A DNA stretch of 64,000 nucleotides from Bacillus sp. FJAT-22090 (GCF_007676755.1 NZ_VEBK01000001.1:62001-126000), one strand, 5' to 3'; numbered from the stretch's first letter, positions 48,877-58,818 are shown. Numbers and translations: made by a program. Notes: generated from the sequence alone by a model not told the origin.

Positions 48877-49101
48877 TTATACTTCGTCTTCGTAAACTAC
48901 TTGTTCGTTAGATGATTCAATACCCAGTTCACCGGCAGCAACTTCTTCTAACGCTCTCCCAACTTGTTTAGCAGACACATACGCAGTTAAACGTTCGCCG
49001 CCTTCTTCTTGTAACTGTCGAGCTCTTTTAGAAGCTACGCTTACTAATGAGTATTTGGAATCGATTTTATTTTTTAATGAATCTACTGATGGATATAACA
49101 T
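48877..49101 (-). CDS. rpoZ: RNA polymerase omega subunit
   Basis: Small chaperone-like subunit of RNA polymerase. [33 protein letters not shown] is the family hallmark, with [12 protein letters not shown] further on. 74 aa. Starts at the codon after the gmk stop; its ribosome binding site (GGAAGGGGAA) lies within gmk. Confidence 0.95.
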   Translation of the reverse strand: MLYPSVDSLKNKIDSKYSLVSVASKRARQLQEEGGERLTAYVSAKQVGRALEEVAAGELGIESSNEQVVYEDEV

Positions 49102-49764
<663 letters not shown>

Positions 49765-49866
49765 TTACATACTTAACTGATTATAACACAACATTGGTAT
49801 AAAATGATAAGATAAGTACAGCGATTAATCTAGATAGAAAATATTTATTTGAAAGAGGATTATATT

Positions 49867-51552
49867 ATGGCTTTTGATGGTTTATTTACAATATCGATGA
49901 CAAATGAATTACAACAATTAGTAACTGGAAGAATTTCAAAAATACATCAACCAAATGCACAAGAGATACTAATGCAAATTAGAGCACAAGGAGCAAACTA
50001 TAAATTATTGTTTTCTGTGCATCCTTCTTATTCTCGTGTGCAAATTACAAATGAAACAATTGATAATCCTGCAACTCCCCCACTTTTTTGCATGGTTTTA
50101 CGTAAACATTTAGAAGGCGGAATCATCACATCTGTTCGCCAACATGAAACAGATCGAATCATTATCTTCCAAATTCAAAGTAAAAATGAAATTGGAGATG
50201 ATATTACACGGGAGATTCATGTAGAAGTCATGGGTCGCCATAGTAACTTACTGTTAGTTGATCCGACTCGAAATTTAATACTGGAAAGCATTAAGCATTT
50301 ATCGCCTTCTTTGAATAGTTATCGAACTATTTTACCCGGCCACCCTTATATCGCACCTCCAGCACAAAATAAGCTTCACCCCTTAGAGTATTCAGAGGAA
50401 TTAGTACAGGTGATTCAATCGGTAAATGACTCGAAGGAAATAGTTGAGCAAATTTCCGGGTTCTCTCCATTACATGCAAAAGAATTACTTCATCGCTTCC
50501 AAAATAACACGAATCGTGTCGAAATTTATAAGGAATATATGAAAGAATTCGAGCAAGGTGGAGTCGCCATACAAATTGTCGAATCTGGTGGAAAAACGTA
50601 TTATTCACCAAATGAGTTAACTCATATAGAAGGCGACAAATTTAGTGAAAAAACGCTAGGAAATTTACTGGACAGAGTGTATTTCGCAAAAGCTGAACGG
50701 GACCGGGTTAAACAACAAGCAGGTGACTTGGAAAGATGGCTTCAAAATGAATTAAATAAATTGAAGCTGAAGATGAAAAAACTCCAAAAAGACTTTGAAC
50801 AAGCCGAAAAACTAGATACATTTCAATTGTACGGAGAGCTATTAATGGCAAATGCGTATGCAATTGAAAAAGGGTTAAAAGAAGTAGAGCTAATCAACTA
50901 CTATGATGAAGAAGAAAGAACAGTTACTATCCCTTTGGATAATCGAAAAACTGCCACTCAAAATGCACAAAGTTATTATAATCGCTACACAAAAGCAAAA
51001 ACTGCATTATTAAAAATCGAACAGCAATTTGAAATAACAAAAGATGATATTGCATACTTCGAATTACTATTACAACAAGTAATGCAAGCCTCTCCAACCG
51101 ACATCGAAGAAATTCGAGAAGAACTGATGGAACAAGGATTATTAAAAGCAAAAGCTTCTAAAAAGAAGAAGAAACCAACAAAACCAACACCTGAAAAATT
51201 CATTGCTTCCGATGGCACGGAAATTTCCGTCGGCAAAAACAATAAGCAAAATGATTTTGTGACATTCAAGTTAGCCAAGAAATCGGACACATGGCTTCAT
51301 ACTAAGGATATCCCAGGATCCCATGTTGTTATACATTCGGACAATCCATCTAAAGTCGCTTTACTAGAAGCAGCAAATCTTGCAGCTTATTTTAGCAAAG
51401 CTAGGGAGTCCGCTTCTGTACCAGTAGATTATACGGTAATTAAGCAAGTGAAAAAGCCGAGCGGTGCGAAACCAGGATTTGTGATTTACTTTGAGCAGAC
51501 CACGCTATTTGTCACACCGGATGAAGAAAAGATTAGACAGATGAAGAAGTAA
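49867..51552 (+). CDS. rqcH: RqcH, ribosome quality control factor (NEMF/FbpA family, YloA)
   Basis: Binds stalled 50S subunits and recruits tRNA-Ala to add alanine tails to stuck peptides. N-terminal NFACT domain (MAFDGLFTISMTNELQQL), central coiled coil (about 270-330 and 370-410), a lysine-rich linker (KASKKKKKPTKPTPEKF) and NFACT-R domain (SDTWLHTKDIPGSHVVIHSDN). From the ATG at 49867 it is 561 aa, with AGAGGA 7 nt upstream. Earlier annotation of this family as fibronectin-binding protein is based on a secondary activity. Confidence 0.94.
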   Translation: MAFDGLFTISMTNELQQLVTGRISKIHQPNAQEILMQIRAQGANYKLLFSVHPSYSRVQITNETIDNPATPPLFCMVLRKHLEGGIITSVRQHETDRIIIFQIQSKNEIGDDITREIHVEVMGRHSNLLLVDPTRNLILESIKHLSPSLNSYRTILPGHPYIAPPAQNKLHPLEYSEELVQVIQSVNDSKEIVEQISGFSPLHAKELLHRFQNNTNRVEIYKEYMKEFEQGGVAIQIVESGGKTYYSPNELTHIEGDKFSEKTLGNLLDRVYFAKAERDRVKQQAGDLERWLQNELNKLKLKMKKLQKDFEQAEKLDTFQLYGELLMANAYAIEKGLKEVELINYYDEEERTVTIPLDNRKTATQNAQSYYNRYTKAKTALLKIEQQFEITKDDIAYFELLLQQVMQASPTDIEEIREELMEQGLLKAKASKKKKKPTKPTPEKFIASDGTEISVGKNNKQNDFVTFKLAKKSDTWLHTKDIPGSHVVIHSDNPSKVALLEAANLAAYFSKARESASVPVDYTVIKQVKKPSGAKPGFVIYFEQTTLFVTPDEEKIRQMKK

Positions 51553-51643
51553 TAAAGATACAAGCGCCATTTAAAATCAAAACCTGTATCTATCGTTTTC
51601 GAAGTCTTTTGGGAAGACTGATGCTATATGATAACCGTTTTTT

Positions 51644-51688
51644 AGAGCTGTTGATCATGACTGACGTCATGGTCAACAGCTCTTTTCT
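51644..51688 (+). terminator. Terminator after rqcH
   Basis: An 18-nt arm AGAGCTGTTGATCATGAC (51644-51661) pairs with GTCATGGTCAACAGCTCT (51666-51683) with one G-U and a 4-nt loop, then TTTTCTC. Confidence 0.85.
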
Positions 51689-51891
51689 CGGTAATCCCAT
51701 GGCATTTATCTATCCACCACCCTTCTACAACTTTAAGTGCTGGTTTAGTTCTGCTTTTTGGAAGAAGAGAAGCGACTGAAGATACAATTTCGGTAGCACC
51801 TCTCATTCTCTATTAGAAATCGCTTTGCTATAATTCCATTAAATACAACTGGTACTACCAGGCAACACATATATGAATGATTGTAGTGAAA

Positions 51892-52070
51892 GGCGACGAC
51901 TCCTACGGAGGCCAACAGGATGTTGGTCACGAAGGTGTTGCCGCACGAGGTGGCTCCCTTAGCCTTCGTTCCTTAATAAACACTCTGTAGGTCATCAAAT
52001 TTTAGATTTTTTAGCTGATGGTTCATCGCTCACCCCGTGGAAAGCGTTCGCCTGGAACAAAAATCAATCG
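51892..52070 (-). repeat. Solitary arm of the dispersed composite repeat
   Basis: Lies in the gap between rqcH and aspA (51553-52222), which otherwise holds two terminators. Read on the minus strand it follows the left arm of copy A, and it includes the palindrome module (CCAACA GGA TGTTGG and GTTGCCGCACGAGGTGGC). It keeps TCATCGCTCACCCCGTGGAA. The array and the second arm are absent. A 61-codon minus-strand frame overlapping it (51745-51930) has no support as a gene. Confidence 0.75.
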
Positions 52071-52140
52071 AATAATAGAATCTTTTTTTTACCGCAGAAA
52101 CACTATATTTATGAAACGAAAAAAAATTATATACTTATTT

Positions 52141-52193
52141 ATTAATAAAAAGGTTATCAGAGTAGCTGTCTAGGCTGCTTTGATAACCTTTTT
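52141..52193 (-). terminator. Terminator after aspA
   Basis: AAAAAGGTTATCA / TGATAACCTTTTT (52147-52159 with 52181-52193), extended inward by GU-containing pairs, then TTTTTATTAAT on the minus strand. 29 nt after the aspA stop. Confidence 0.9.
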
Positions 52194-52222
52194 AGGTATA
52201 ACTCTTTTTTCAAACTTTACAA

Positions 52223-53647
52223 TTAACTCTTTACAAGCGTTCTACCGCCAGCAATACCAGGATGTGTCATTTCAAATGGATCTAATATTATATCTAATTG
52301 TTCTGCCGTTAAAACGCCAGATTGTATACAAAGTTCACGTACTGAAGCTCCGGTAGCAATAGCTTCCTTTGCAATTTGAGCTGCAAGTTCGTATCCGATA
52401 TGTGGATTTACCGCAGTGATAATTCCTACACTTTTTTCAACATATTCTCTTAGACGTTCTTTATTCGCTGTAATGCCTACTAAACAATTTTCAGTGAAAA
52501 CTGTAAATACATTATTCATGATCGAAATGGATTGGATTAAATTATAAAATAGAACCGGTTCCATAACATTTAGTTCAAATTGGCCAGCTTCAGAAGCTGC
52601 TGAAATGGTTAAATCATTTCCCATGACTTGGAAAGCTACTTGGTTCACGACTTCAGCCATTACAGGATTTACTTTTCCAGGCATGATCGATGATCCAGGT
52701 TGACGAGCAGGTAATTTGATTTCAAACAAACCATCACGTGGTCCAGAAGCCATTAAGCGAAAATCATTTGCGATTTTTGACATATTAATCATACAAACCT
52801 TTAAATTTGCAGATACTTCCGTATAACAATCTGTATTTTGAGTTGCGTCCACTAAATGATCGGCACATTTTAATGGTAAGCCACTTAATTCACTAAGATT
52901 TCGAACGACTAATTCAATATATAAAGGATCCGCATTCAATCCTGTACCAACGGCAGTTGCACCCATATTGATATCATATAAGTGTTGTCTAGACAATGAA
53001 ATACGATCAATATCACGTGAAATGACACGACTATATGATTCAAATTCTTGACTTAGTAAGATTGGCACGGCATCTTGAAGATGAGTACGACCCATTTTAA
53101 TAATACCTTCAAATTCTTTTGCTTTTGAAACAAATGCTTTTTGCATTGTTTTAGTAGCTTCGAGTAATTGATCCATTAAGCACAACACCGCGATATGTGT
53201 AGCTGTTGGGAATGCATCATTCGTTGATTGGGACATATTAATATGGCTATTTGGGCTAATGAATGTATAATTCCCTTTTTCTTCTCCCATTAGCTCAAGC
53301 GCGCGATTTGCAATGACTTCGTTTGCATTCATATTAATTGACGTTCCTGCTCCACCTTGAATAGGATCAACAATAAATTGGTCATTCCATTTTCCAGCAA
53401 TCACTTCATCACATGCTTGAATAATCGATTGCCCAATTTCTTTTTCCAACATGCCAACTTCCATATTTGCTAATGCTGCAGCTTTTTTCACAATTCCTAA
53501 AGATTTTATCAGTTCCGGGTGAATTCGATATCCCGTAATCGGAAAGTTTTCGACAGCTCTTATGGTTTGAACTCCATAATAAGCATTTTTCGGAATTTCT
53601 TTTTCCCCTAAAAAATCTTTTTCTATACGAAACTCTGTGGTAACCAT
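52223..53647 (-). CDS. aspA: Aspartate ammonia-lyase
   Basis: Converts aspartate to fumarate and ammonia. The superfamily signature GSSIMPGKVNPVMAEVVNQVAFQVMGND points to aspartase rather than fumarase; TSINMNANEVIANRALELMG and TGLNADPLYIELVV are also aspartase-like. The ATG at 53647 (474 aa) has TGGAG 9 nt upstream; 53662 would start before that site. A single-gene unit between the rqcH side and an amino-acid importer whose substrate could feed it, though that link is inferred from position only. Confidence 0.95.
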   Translation of the reverse strand: MVTTEFRIEKDFLGEKEIPKNAYYGVQTIRAVENFPITGYRIHPELIKSLGIVKKAAALANMEVGMLEKEIGQSIIQACDEVIAGKWNDQFIVDPIQGGAGTSINMNANEVIANRALELMGEEKGNYTFISPNSHINMSQSTNDAFPTATHIAVLCLMDQLLEATKTMQKAFVSKAKEFEGIIKMGRTHLQDAVPILLSQEFESYSRVISRDIDRISLSRQHLYDINMGATAVGTGLNADPLYIELVVRNLSELSGLPLKCADHLVDATQNTDCYTEVSANLKVCMINMSKIANDFRLMASGPRDGLFEIKLPARQPGSSIMPGKVNPVMAEVVNQVAFQVMGNDLTISAASEAGQFELNVMEPVLFYNLIQSISIMNNVFTVFTENCLVGITANKERLREYVEKSVGIITAVNPHIGYELAAQIAKEAIATGASVRELCIQSGVLTAEQLDIILDPFEMTHPGIAGGRTLVKS

Positions 53648-53761
53648 TATCATAATCTCCATTTCTAAGTAAACATTTATTTTAGTAGATTATTCATCTG
53701 TCTATAGATTAACACAATTTAAAAATAATCCTAGATTAATTATGAAAGAAGCCGGGCAATC

Positions 53762-53804
53762 AAAAATACAAGGTCCTGCCTAAGCATCTAGACAGGACCT
53801 TGTA
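53762..53804 (-). terminator. Terminator after the amino-acid ABC operon
   Basis: A 12-bp perfect stem TACAAGGTCCTG / CAGGACCTTGTA (53767-53778 with 53793-53804), with TTTTTG following on the minus strand, 4 nt past the ATPase stop. Confidence 0.88.
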
Positions 53805-53807
53805 TAT

Positions 53808-54536
53808 TTATTTCAGAATTGTCGTTTTTAAAAATTCCTGAGTTCGCTCCTCTTTCGGATGGCTGAAGAATTGCTCAGGGTTACCTCGCTCTACAATTTT
53901 CCCATCATGCATATACACAATCCAATCTGCAACTTCTTTAGCAAATTCCATTTCATGGGTGACAATAACCATTGTCATTCCTTCTTCAGCCAATTCTTTC
54001 ATGGTTGTTAAAACCTCTCCCACAAGCTCGGGATCAAGTGCAGATGTTGGCTCATCAAAAAGCATAATTTCTGGTTCCATCGCAAGTGCTCTAGCAATTG
54101 CTACCCGTTGCTTTTGCCCGCCTGATAGTTTACTAGGATAGACATCTAACTTATCTTCCAATCCTACTTTATTCAGTAATTGTTTTGCTTTTGAGATAGC
54201 CTCCCCTTTGTCAACACCCTTGACCATGATAGGTGCTTCGATAATATTCTCCAAAACAGTTTTGTGTGGGAATAAGTTGAAATGTTGAAACACCATTCCT
54301 ACCTTTTCCCTAATCTTATTGAGATTATCGCTAGCTGGGTCGACTTCTTTTCCTTTAATTATAATATTGCCGTTATCCTTTTTTTCTAAAAAGTTCAAAC
54401 AGCGAAGGAGAGTACTTTTCCCTGAGCCGCTCGCTCCTATTAAACAAACGACATCGCTCTCGTAAACTGTCATATCAATATTTTTTAATACATGTAAGTC
54501 TCCAAAAGATTTATTCAATTGATTAACTTTGATCAT
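53808..54536 (-). CDS. Polar amino-acid ABC transporter, ATPase
   Basis: ATP-binding subunit of a GlnQ/ArtP/TcyC-type importer. Walker [15 protein letters not shown]-loop [16 protein letters not shown], signature [16 protein letters not shown] and Walker [15 protein letters not shown] are intact. The ATG at 54536 ([12 protein letters not shown], 242 aa) has TTGGAG 9 nt upstream and is the family start. Third gene of a binding protein, permease, ATPase unit. Confidence 0.95.
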   Translation of the reverse strand: MIKVNQLNKSFGDLHVLKNIDMTVYESDVVCLIGASGSGKSTLLRCLNFLEKKDNGNIIIKGKEVDPASDNLNKIREKVGMVFQHFNLFPHKTVLENIIEAPIMVKGVDKGEAISKAKQLLNKVGLEDKLDVYPSKLSGGQKQRVAIARALAMEPEIMLFDEPTSALDPELVGEVLTTMKELAEEGMTMVIVTHEMEFAKEVADWIVYMHDGKIVERGNPEQFFSHPKEERTQEFLKTTILK

Positions 54537-54563
54537 TTCCATTGTCTCCAATGACCTCATCTC

Positions 54564-55253
54564 CTATCTATCACTTACTGCTAATTTCTGTTCAAATCGG
54601 TTTACTACGAATGTCAACAGCGCCACTAGTAATAAATAGTAGACTGCTACAATAAGTAAATAGGTCATTTCGTCAAAATTATTGGACCCTAGTGTTGTGG
54701 CCACATTAAACAGTTCATTCATGGAGATAAATGCGGCTAACGAAGAATCTTTTAAACCAATGATAAATTGGTTTCCTAAAGGTGGCAGCGCTCGACGGAA
54801 TGCCTGCGGTAGAATAATCCTCCTTAATGTCAGCACGTTTGTCATCCCCAAAGAACGTCCCGCCTCCTTCTGTCCTTTATCGACTGCCTGTATCGCTCCA
54901 CGAAGGATTTCCGAAATATATGCTCCATTATGTAACGCCAATGCCAAGGAAGCCGCCCAGAAATCAGGAAGGAGGAAAAGTCCACTAATTCCAAAGTAAA
55001 GGATAAATATTTGAACAATTAGAGGTGTTCCACGGACTAAATAGACATATGCATCTGAAATAAATGCTAATATTTTTATTTTAGAGATTTTTAATAAGGC
55101 AAAGAAAAGTCCAATAATTATTCCAATTAAGATAGAAACAACAGTCAGCTCAATTGTTAGAACCATCGCTTTTAGGAATATACCTTTTGTTTCTATAAGT
55201 GTGTGAAAAAAATGTAAAAAACTTGGCAATGTACCTACTTCCTTTCTTTCCAT
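54564..55253 (-). CDS. Polar amino-acid ABC transporter, permease
   Basis: HisM/GlnP-type membrane subunit with about five membrane helices. The EAA-type loop AGRSLGMTNVLTLRRIILPQAFRRALPPLGNQF contacts the ATPase. 229 aa as written. The ATG at 55253 has no ribosome binding site; a TTG at 55229 has GGAAGTAGG upstream and would give 221 aa. It begins 10 nt after the binding-protein stop. Confidence 0.92.
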   Translation of the reverse strand: MERKEVGTLPSFLHFFHTLIETKGIFLKAMVLTIELTVVSILIGIIIGLFFALLKISKIKILAFISDAYVYLVRGTPLIVQIFILYFGISGLFLLPDFWAASLALALHNGAYISEILRGAIQAVDKGQKEAGRSLGMTNVLTLRRIILPQAFRRALPPLGNQFIIGLKDSSLAAFISMNELFNVATTLGSNNFDEMTYLLIVAVYYLLLVALLTFVVNRFEQKLAVSDR

Positions 55254-55262
55254 GCTATTGGC

Positions 55263-56045
55263 TTATTCCGGTTTTTTAGTAATGTCCTCATCAAAATATT
55301 TGATGCTGATCCGTGTTAATGTCCCATCTTCACGGAGTTTTTCCAGCGCTTCGTTTACACGCTTCAATAGTTTTGGGTTATCTTGGGGCAGCACGATTGC
55401 TTGTTCACTGCGATTAATTAACTGCTGCCCTTTAATCTTAAACCCTTCCTTTGCAGCATTTTTCCCAGTAATAAAATCTGTGATTACCGCATCATGGCGT
55501 CCGCTACTTAACGCTTGTAAAGCTGTAATATCGCTGTCATATGTTTTTATTTTGTCCGTATAATCAGCGGCCGTATCCGCATAAGTCGAGCCTTTTGCTA
55601 CTGCTACTTCTTTTCCTGCCAAATCGTCGACAGTCTTAATTTGACTATCCGGTCTGGTGAAAATTTGCGGTCCAGAATAGTAGTAGGGGGTAGTGAAAGA
55701 AACATGTTCACTCCGCTCTGGATTAATCGTGTGGCTAGCAACAGCTGCATCGGCACGACCTGTCTTTACGCCTTCTACAATTCCTTTAAATTTAATTCGC
55801 TTCTGAACTGGCTTAAGACCCATTTCTTTTGCAATAGCTTCGCCAACCTCAATATCAAAGCCTGACATGGTTAAATCATCATTCATATAACTAAATGGTT
55901 TAAACTCACCAGAAGCAGCAAAAACAAATTGATCTTTATGTATTAGTTTAGATCCATCGGCAAGCTTCTCCTTCTCGGCACAAGCGGATAAAAAGCAAAC
56001 CACTATCAAACTGAAAATCAATATTATCTTTTTATTTATCCACAT
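55263..56045 (-). CDS. Polar amino-acid ABC transporter, substrate-binding lipoprotein
   Basis: Captures an amino acid outside the membrane for the downstream permease. Lipobox FLSAC places the lipidated cysteine at residue 22. The mature domain is a family-3 binding protein: FKPFSYMNDDLTMSGFDIEVGEAIAKEMG, GRADAAVASHTINPERSEHVSFTTPYYYSG. ATG at 56045 gives 260 aa; a TTG at 56057 is too close to AAAGGGA. Substrate cannot be fixed from sequence; glutamate/aspartate, arginine or cystine are open. Confidence 0.92.
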   Translation of the reverse strand: MWINKKIILIFSLIVVCFLSACAEKEKLADGSKLIHKDQFVFAASGEFKPFSYMNDDLTMSGFDIEVGEAIAKEMGLKPVQKRIKFKGIVEGVKTGRADAAVASHTINPERSEHVSFTTPYYYSGPQIFTRPDSQIKTVDDLAGKEVAVAKGSTYADTAADYTDKIKTYDSDITALQALSSGRHDAVITDFITGKNAAKEGFKIKGQQLINRSEQAIVLPQDNPKLLKRVNEALEKLREDGTLTRISIKYFDEDITKKPE

Positions 56046-56147
56046 GTTAGCTATCAATCCCTTTCACTGTTATTTATTTCTACAATACCCCTAACTAACT
56101 AGCTTACTTATAAATGGTAAATACCCTATTAACTTTCCAATTAAACA

Positions 56148-56187
56148 AAAGAGTGTCAGGCACTTTTACTGGCGCCTGACACTCTTT
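56148..56187. repeat. Palindrome with GTGTCAGGC arms
   Basis: A perfect 13-bp inverted repeat AAAGAGTGTCAGG / CCTGACACTCTTT (56148-56160 with 56175-56187), with a 12-nt loop, upstream of both flanking divergent genes. It terminates nothing obvious. From memory similar GTGTCAGGCAC palindromes recur in Bacillales intergenic regions. Confidence 0.6.
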
Positions 56188-56213
56188 GTATTACATATAC
56201 CATATGCAAAAAA

Positions 56214-56258
56214 CACGGAGACCGTCTTAGCAAATTGAGCCAAGAACCCTGTCCCGTG
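56214..56258. repeat. REP-like imperfect palindrome upstream of the exporter-like gene
   Basis: CACGGAGACCGTCTT and AAGAACCCTGTCCCGTG (in inverted orientation) form an imperfect palindrome. A related motif, CACGGGGACAG, occurs at 57334 on the other side of the gene. Confidence 0.45.
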
Positions 56259-56338
56259 GCTTTCACGTTCCCATGAATTTCTGTTAGAATTAATACTACT
56301 AGTAATTATAAAAAATAAATAACAATAGGATGATGCAT

Positions 56339-57301
56339 ATGGTTGGAATGGGATATCGGACAATTAAAACAGCAATAGGGGCAGGATTAGCAATTTGGAT
56401 TGCTACTTTATTCGACCTGGAGTTTGCATCATTTGCAGCCATAATCGTTATAATGTGCATTGAGAAGACGAAGATAAAGACATTACATTCCATACGGAAA
56501 AAGTTTTTCGCATCTCTATTATCTTTAATTCTTGGTTCCATATGTTTTGAAATATTGGGATACAATCCTATTGTTTTAACTCTATTTATCTTATTGTTTG
56601 TCCCAAGCCTTATTAAGTTTCGTATTCAGGAGGGTTTTGTTACAAGCATAGTAGTTATTTTGCATATTTATTCAGTCAAGGAAGCCAACCTAGAAAACTT
56701 ATTGAATGAACTTTATATAATATTCATCGGTATAGGAATCGCCCTACTTGTAAATAGCATTATGCCAAGCCTTAAGAAAGAAATTGAAAAATATAAAACG
56801 GAAATTGAAAATAAATTCAGCATTATTCTTTACCAATTCTCTATATTTTTAAAAGATAGTGAGCAAAAATGGGACAGAAAAGAGTTAGTCGAAGTAGAAA
56901 AAATTCTAAATCAGGCTAAAAATATTACTATACAAGATGTAGAAAATCATCTTGTAAGAAAAGAAAATAAAGACTATTATTATCTCGAAATGCGAGAGGA
57001 TCAACTGGAAATTCTAAAACAGATGGTAGATATCCTAAACATTGTTTCTTCATCAGAGTTAGACGTCAAACAAAAAGGAATGCTTGCTAATATCTTTCTG
57101 TACATCAGTAAGCATGTGGATTCAGGAGATACAACCATGGCATTAAAATTATTAGATGAATACGAAGAGTCCATACGTGAAACAGAATTACCGAAGTCAC
57201 GGGAAGAATTTGAAATTCGAGCAAATCTTTATTATTTAAATTTCGAGATTAAGAACTACCTTATTATTAAAAAAAATATATATAAAAGAACTACATTATA
57301 G
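56339..57301 (+). CDS. Aromatic-acid-exporter/FUSC-like membrane protein
   Basis: N-terminal half (about 1-140) has about four hydrophobic helices with the family opening MGYRTIKTAIGAGLAIWIATLF, resembling Bacillus proteins labelled aromatic acid exporter family. The C-terminal half (about 150-320) is a soluble, helical, charged domain (EEYEESIRETELPKSREEF). The ATG at 56339 (320 aa) has AGGA 8 nt upstream; two ATG codons at 56330 and 56333 lie too close to it, the second being out of frame. Substrate unknown. It stands alone between two REP-like palindromes. Confidence 0.75.
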   Translation: MVGMGYRTIKTAIGAGLAIWIATLFDLEFASFAAIIVIMCIEKTKIKTLHSIRKKFFASLLSLILGSICFEILGYNPIVLTLFILLFVPSLIKFRIQEGFVTSIVVILHIYSVKEANLENLLNELYIIFIGIGIALLVNSIMPSLKKEIEKYKTEIENKFSIILYQFSIFLKDSEQKWDRKELVEVEKILNQAKNITIQDVENHLVRKENKDYYYLEMREDQLEILKQMVDILNIVSSSELDVKQKGMLANIFLYISKHVDSGDTTMALKLLDEYEESIRETELPKSREEFEIRANLYYLNFEIKNYLIIKKNIYKRTTL

Positions 57302-57332
57302 TTCTAGAAGCTAGTCATTCTCTTAACAATAG

Positions 57333-57392
57333 TCACGGGGACAGTTTTTCGGTTGAACAACATACAAAACTGTCTCAGCGGCTCTCCCCGAA
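57333..57392. repeat. REP-like palindrome downstream of the exporter-like gene
   Basis: CACGGGGACAGTTTT (57334-57348) with GACAGTTTT / AAAACTGTC pairing (57340-57348 with 57366-57374) and outer CGGGG / CCCCG. It resembles the dispersed GGGGACAG palindromes of Bacillus intergenic regions. Confidence 0.5.
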
Positions 57393-57454
57393 AACAAACC
57401 ATTTTGACATATGTAATAGAAGATATGTATTCTTTAAGATTTGTCAGCAACATT

Positions 57455-57600
57455 ATTTGTTATACAAAAGATGATTTTTTACTAACCTCAACCTCCATAT
57501 CTACAACCCCTGCATTACTACTATCTCGTTTTTGCTATTGTTGCATGCACTCCTTCTGCAAGGCTTTGTAAAATGAAATAGGCTTTTCTTTGTATTCATA
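57455..57600 (-). pseudogene. Possible remnant of a small gene
   Basis: On the minus strand an ATG follows GGGAGCGATTAAT, but its frame gives only 32 residues. The next frame stays open for about 45 codons with one internal TAG and reads like a protein (SFYKALQKECMQQ, stop, then GVVDMEVEVSKKSSFV). A frameshift near the start plus a nonsense change would explain this. It matches no family I know, and it could be chance. Confidence 0.25.
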
Positions 57601-57722
57601 TTAATCGCTCCCTATTCCTCCTATCTAAATTTAGATATTCGTCATTGTTACTGAACTTTCTTTTATCACAACTTATAAAACAAATACTATTTTTCCCGAC
57701 TGAATACAATTTAATAAATTTA

Positions 57723-57790
57723 TTGACAATCTTTATTATTGCAATTACTATTTGGTCATAGTTAATTGAAAATGATTATCATTATTATCA
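57723..57790 (+). promoter_or_regulatory. Promoter and Fur box of the siderophore-binding gene
   Basis: TTGACA (57723-57728), 17-nt spacer and TACTAT (57746-57751), followed by overlapping Fur boxes: TGAAAATGATTATCA (57767-57781) matches the 7-1-7 pattern TGATAATNATTATCA at 14 of 15 positions, and the match continues through TTATTATCA to 57790. Iron repression is expected. Confidence 0.85.
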
Positions 57791-57827
57791 TTTAACTCAC
57801 ACTATATTTGGATAAGGAGAAAACACT

Positions 57828-58742
57828 TTGAAAAAGCTATACATATCAGCACTATTCTTGTTTGTATTCATCTTAGGTGCTTGTGGAAATGATGAATCTG
57901 TTAAAAAAGATACGGAAACAAAAAACGAGAAAGAAACATTTACTTATCAATCAGAAACTGGACCGATTGAGATACCTAAAGAACCCCAAAGAGTAATTGC
58001 ACTTACTAATGGCCCTAATGCGTTAGCTTTAAATGCTCACATTGTCGGTATTGATGAATGGACGAATACGAATCCACTTTTTGAGGAAAAGCTTGAAGGA
58101 GTAGAAGTCGTATCAGAAGATAACTTGGAGAAAATTATTGAATTGGAACCAGACCTTATCATAGCTGGATCTTATATGAAGAATATCGATAAACTAAATG
58201 AAATTGCTCCTACCGTTGTTTACACATGGGGAAAACTAGATTATTTAACACAGCAAGTTGAAATTGGTAAGCTGTTAAACAAAGAAAAAGAAGCGAATGA
58301 ATGGGTCCAAGATTTTCAAGAGCGTGCAAAATCTGCTGGAGAAGCAATTCGCGCAAAAATAGGTGAAGAGACAACTGTTTCTGTAATTGAAAGTGGAGAT
58401 AAAGAGTTTTATGTATTTGGGAATAATTACGCGCGAGGAACGGAAATATTATATCAAGCAATGGAATTGAAGATGCCTGAAAAAGTTAAGGAACTGGCAC
58501 TTGAATCAGGTATTTATACTTTTTCAGCGGAAATGCTTCCTGATTTTGCGGGTGATTATGTAATCTTAAGTAAAAATCCAGAGACGGATAATTCATTTAT
58601 GGAAACAGGCGTATGGAAAAACATACCTGCAGTTAAAAATGATCAAGTCTTTGAAATAAATACTAAAGCATCTACTTACAGTGATCCAATAACATTAGAG
58701 TATTTACTAGATTTTTTTGAAAAATCATTTCTAAATAAATAA
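57828..58742 (+). CDS. Iron-siderophore ABC transporter substrate-binding lipoprotein
   Basis: Binds ferric siderophore for import. TTG start with AAGGAG upstream. Signal peptide and lipobox LGAC place the lipidated cysteine at 19. The mature FecB/FhuD-like fold has PKEPQRVIALTNG, LEKIIELEPDLIIAGSYM and VSVIESGDKEFYVFG. 304 aa. No permease or ATPase is adjacent, so it must use a transporter encoded elsewhere. Its promoter carries a strong Fur box. Confidence 0.93.
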   Translation: MKKLYISALFLFVFILGACGNDESVKKDTETKNEKETFTYQSETGPIEIPKEPQRVIALTNGPNALALNAHIVGIDEWTNTNPLFEEKLEGVEVVSEDNLEKIIELEPDLIIAGSYMKNIDKLNEIAPTVVYTWGKLDYLTQQVEIGKLLNKEKEANEWVQDFQERAKSAGEAIRAKIGEETTVSVIESGDKEFYVFGNNYARGTEILYQAMELKMPEKVKELALESGIYTFSAEMLPDFAGDYVILSKNPETDNSFMETGVWKNIPAVKNDQVFEINTKASTYSDPITLEYLLDFFEKSFLNK

Positions 58743-58818
58743 CATGTTTTTAGCTGAATCCCGATTGGATTTGCATACCCGCAAAACATTGTAGAGGATC
58801 GATTAGATATACACAAAA

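Noticed and set aside
51745-51930. A 61-codon minus-strand frame between rqcH and aspA
   Set aside because: Overlaps the solitary repeat arm and has no ribosome binding site or recognisable similarity.
57353-57571. A 72-codon plus-strand frame
   Set aside because: Begins inside the REP-like palindrome, has no ribosome binding site and is antisense to the possible gene remnant.
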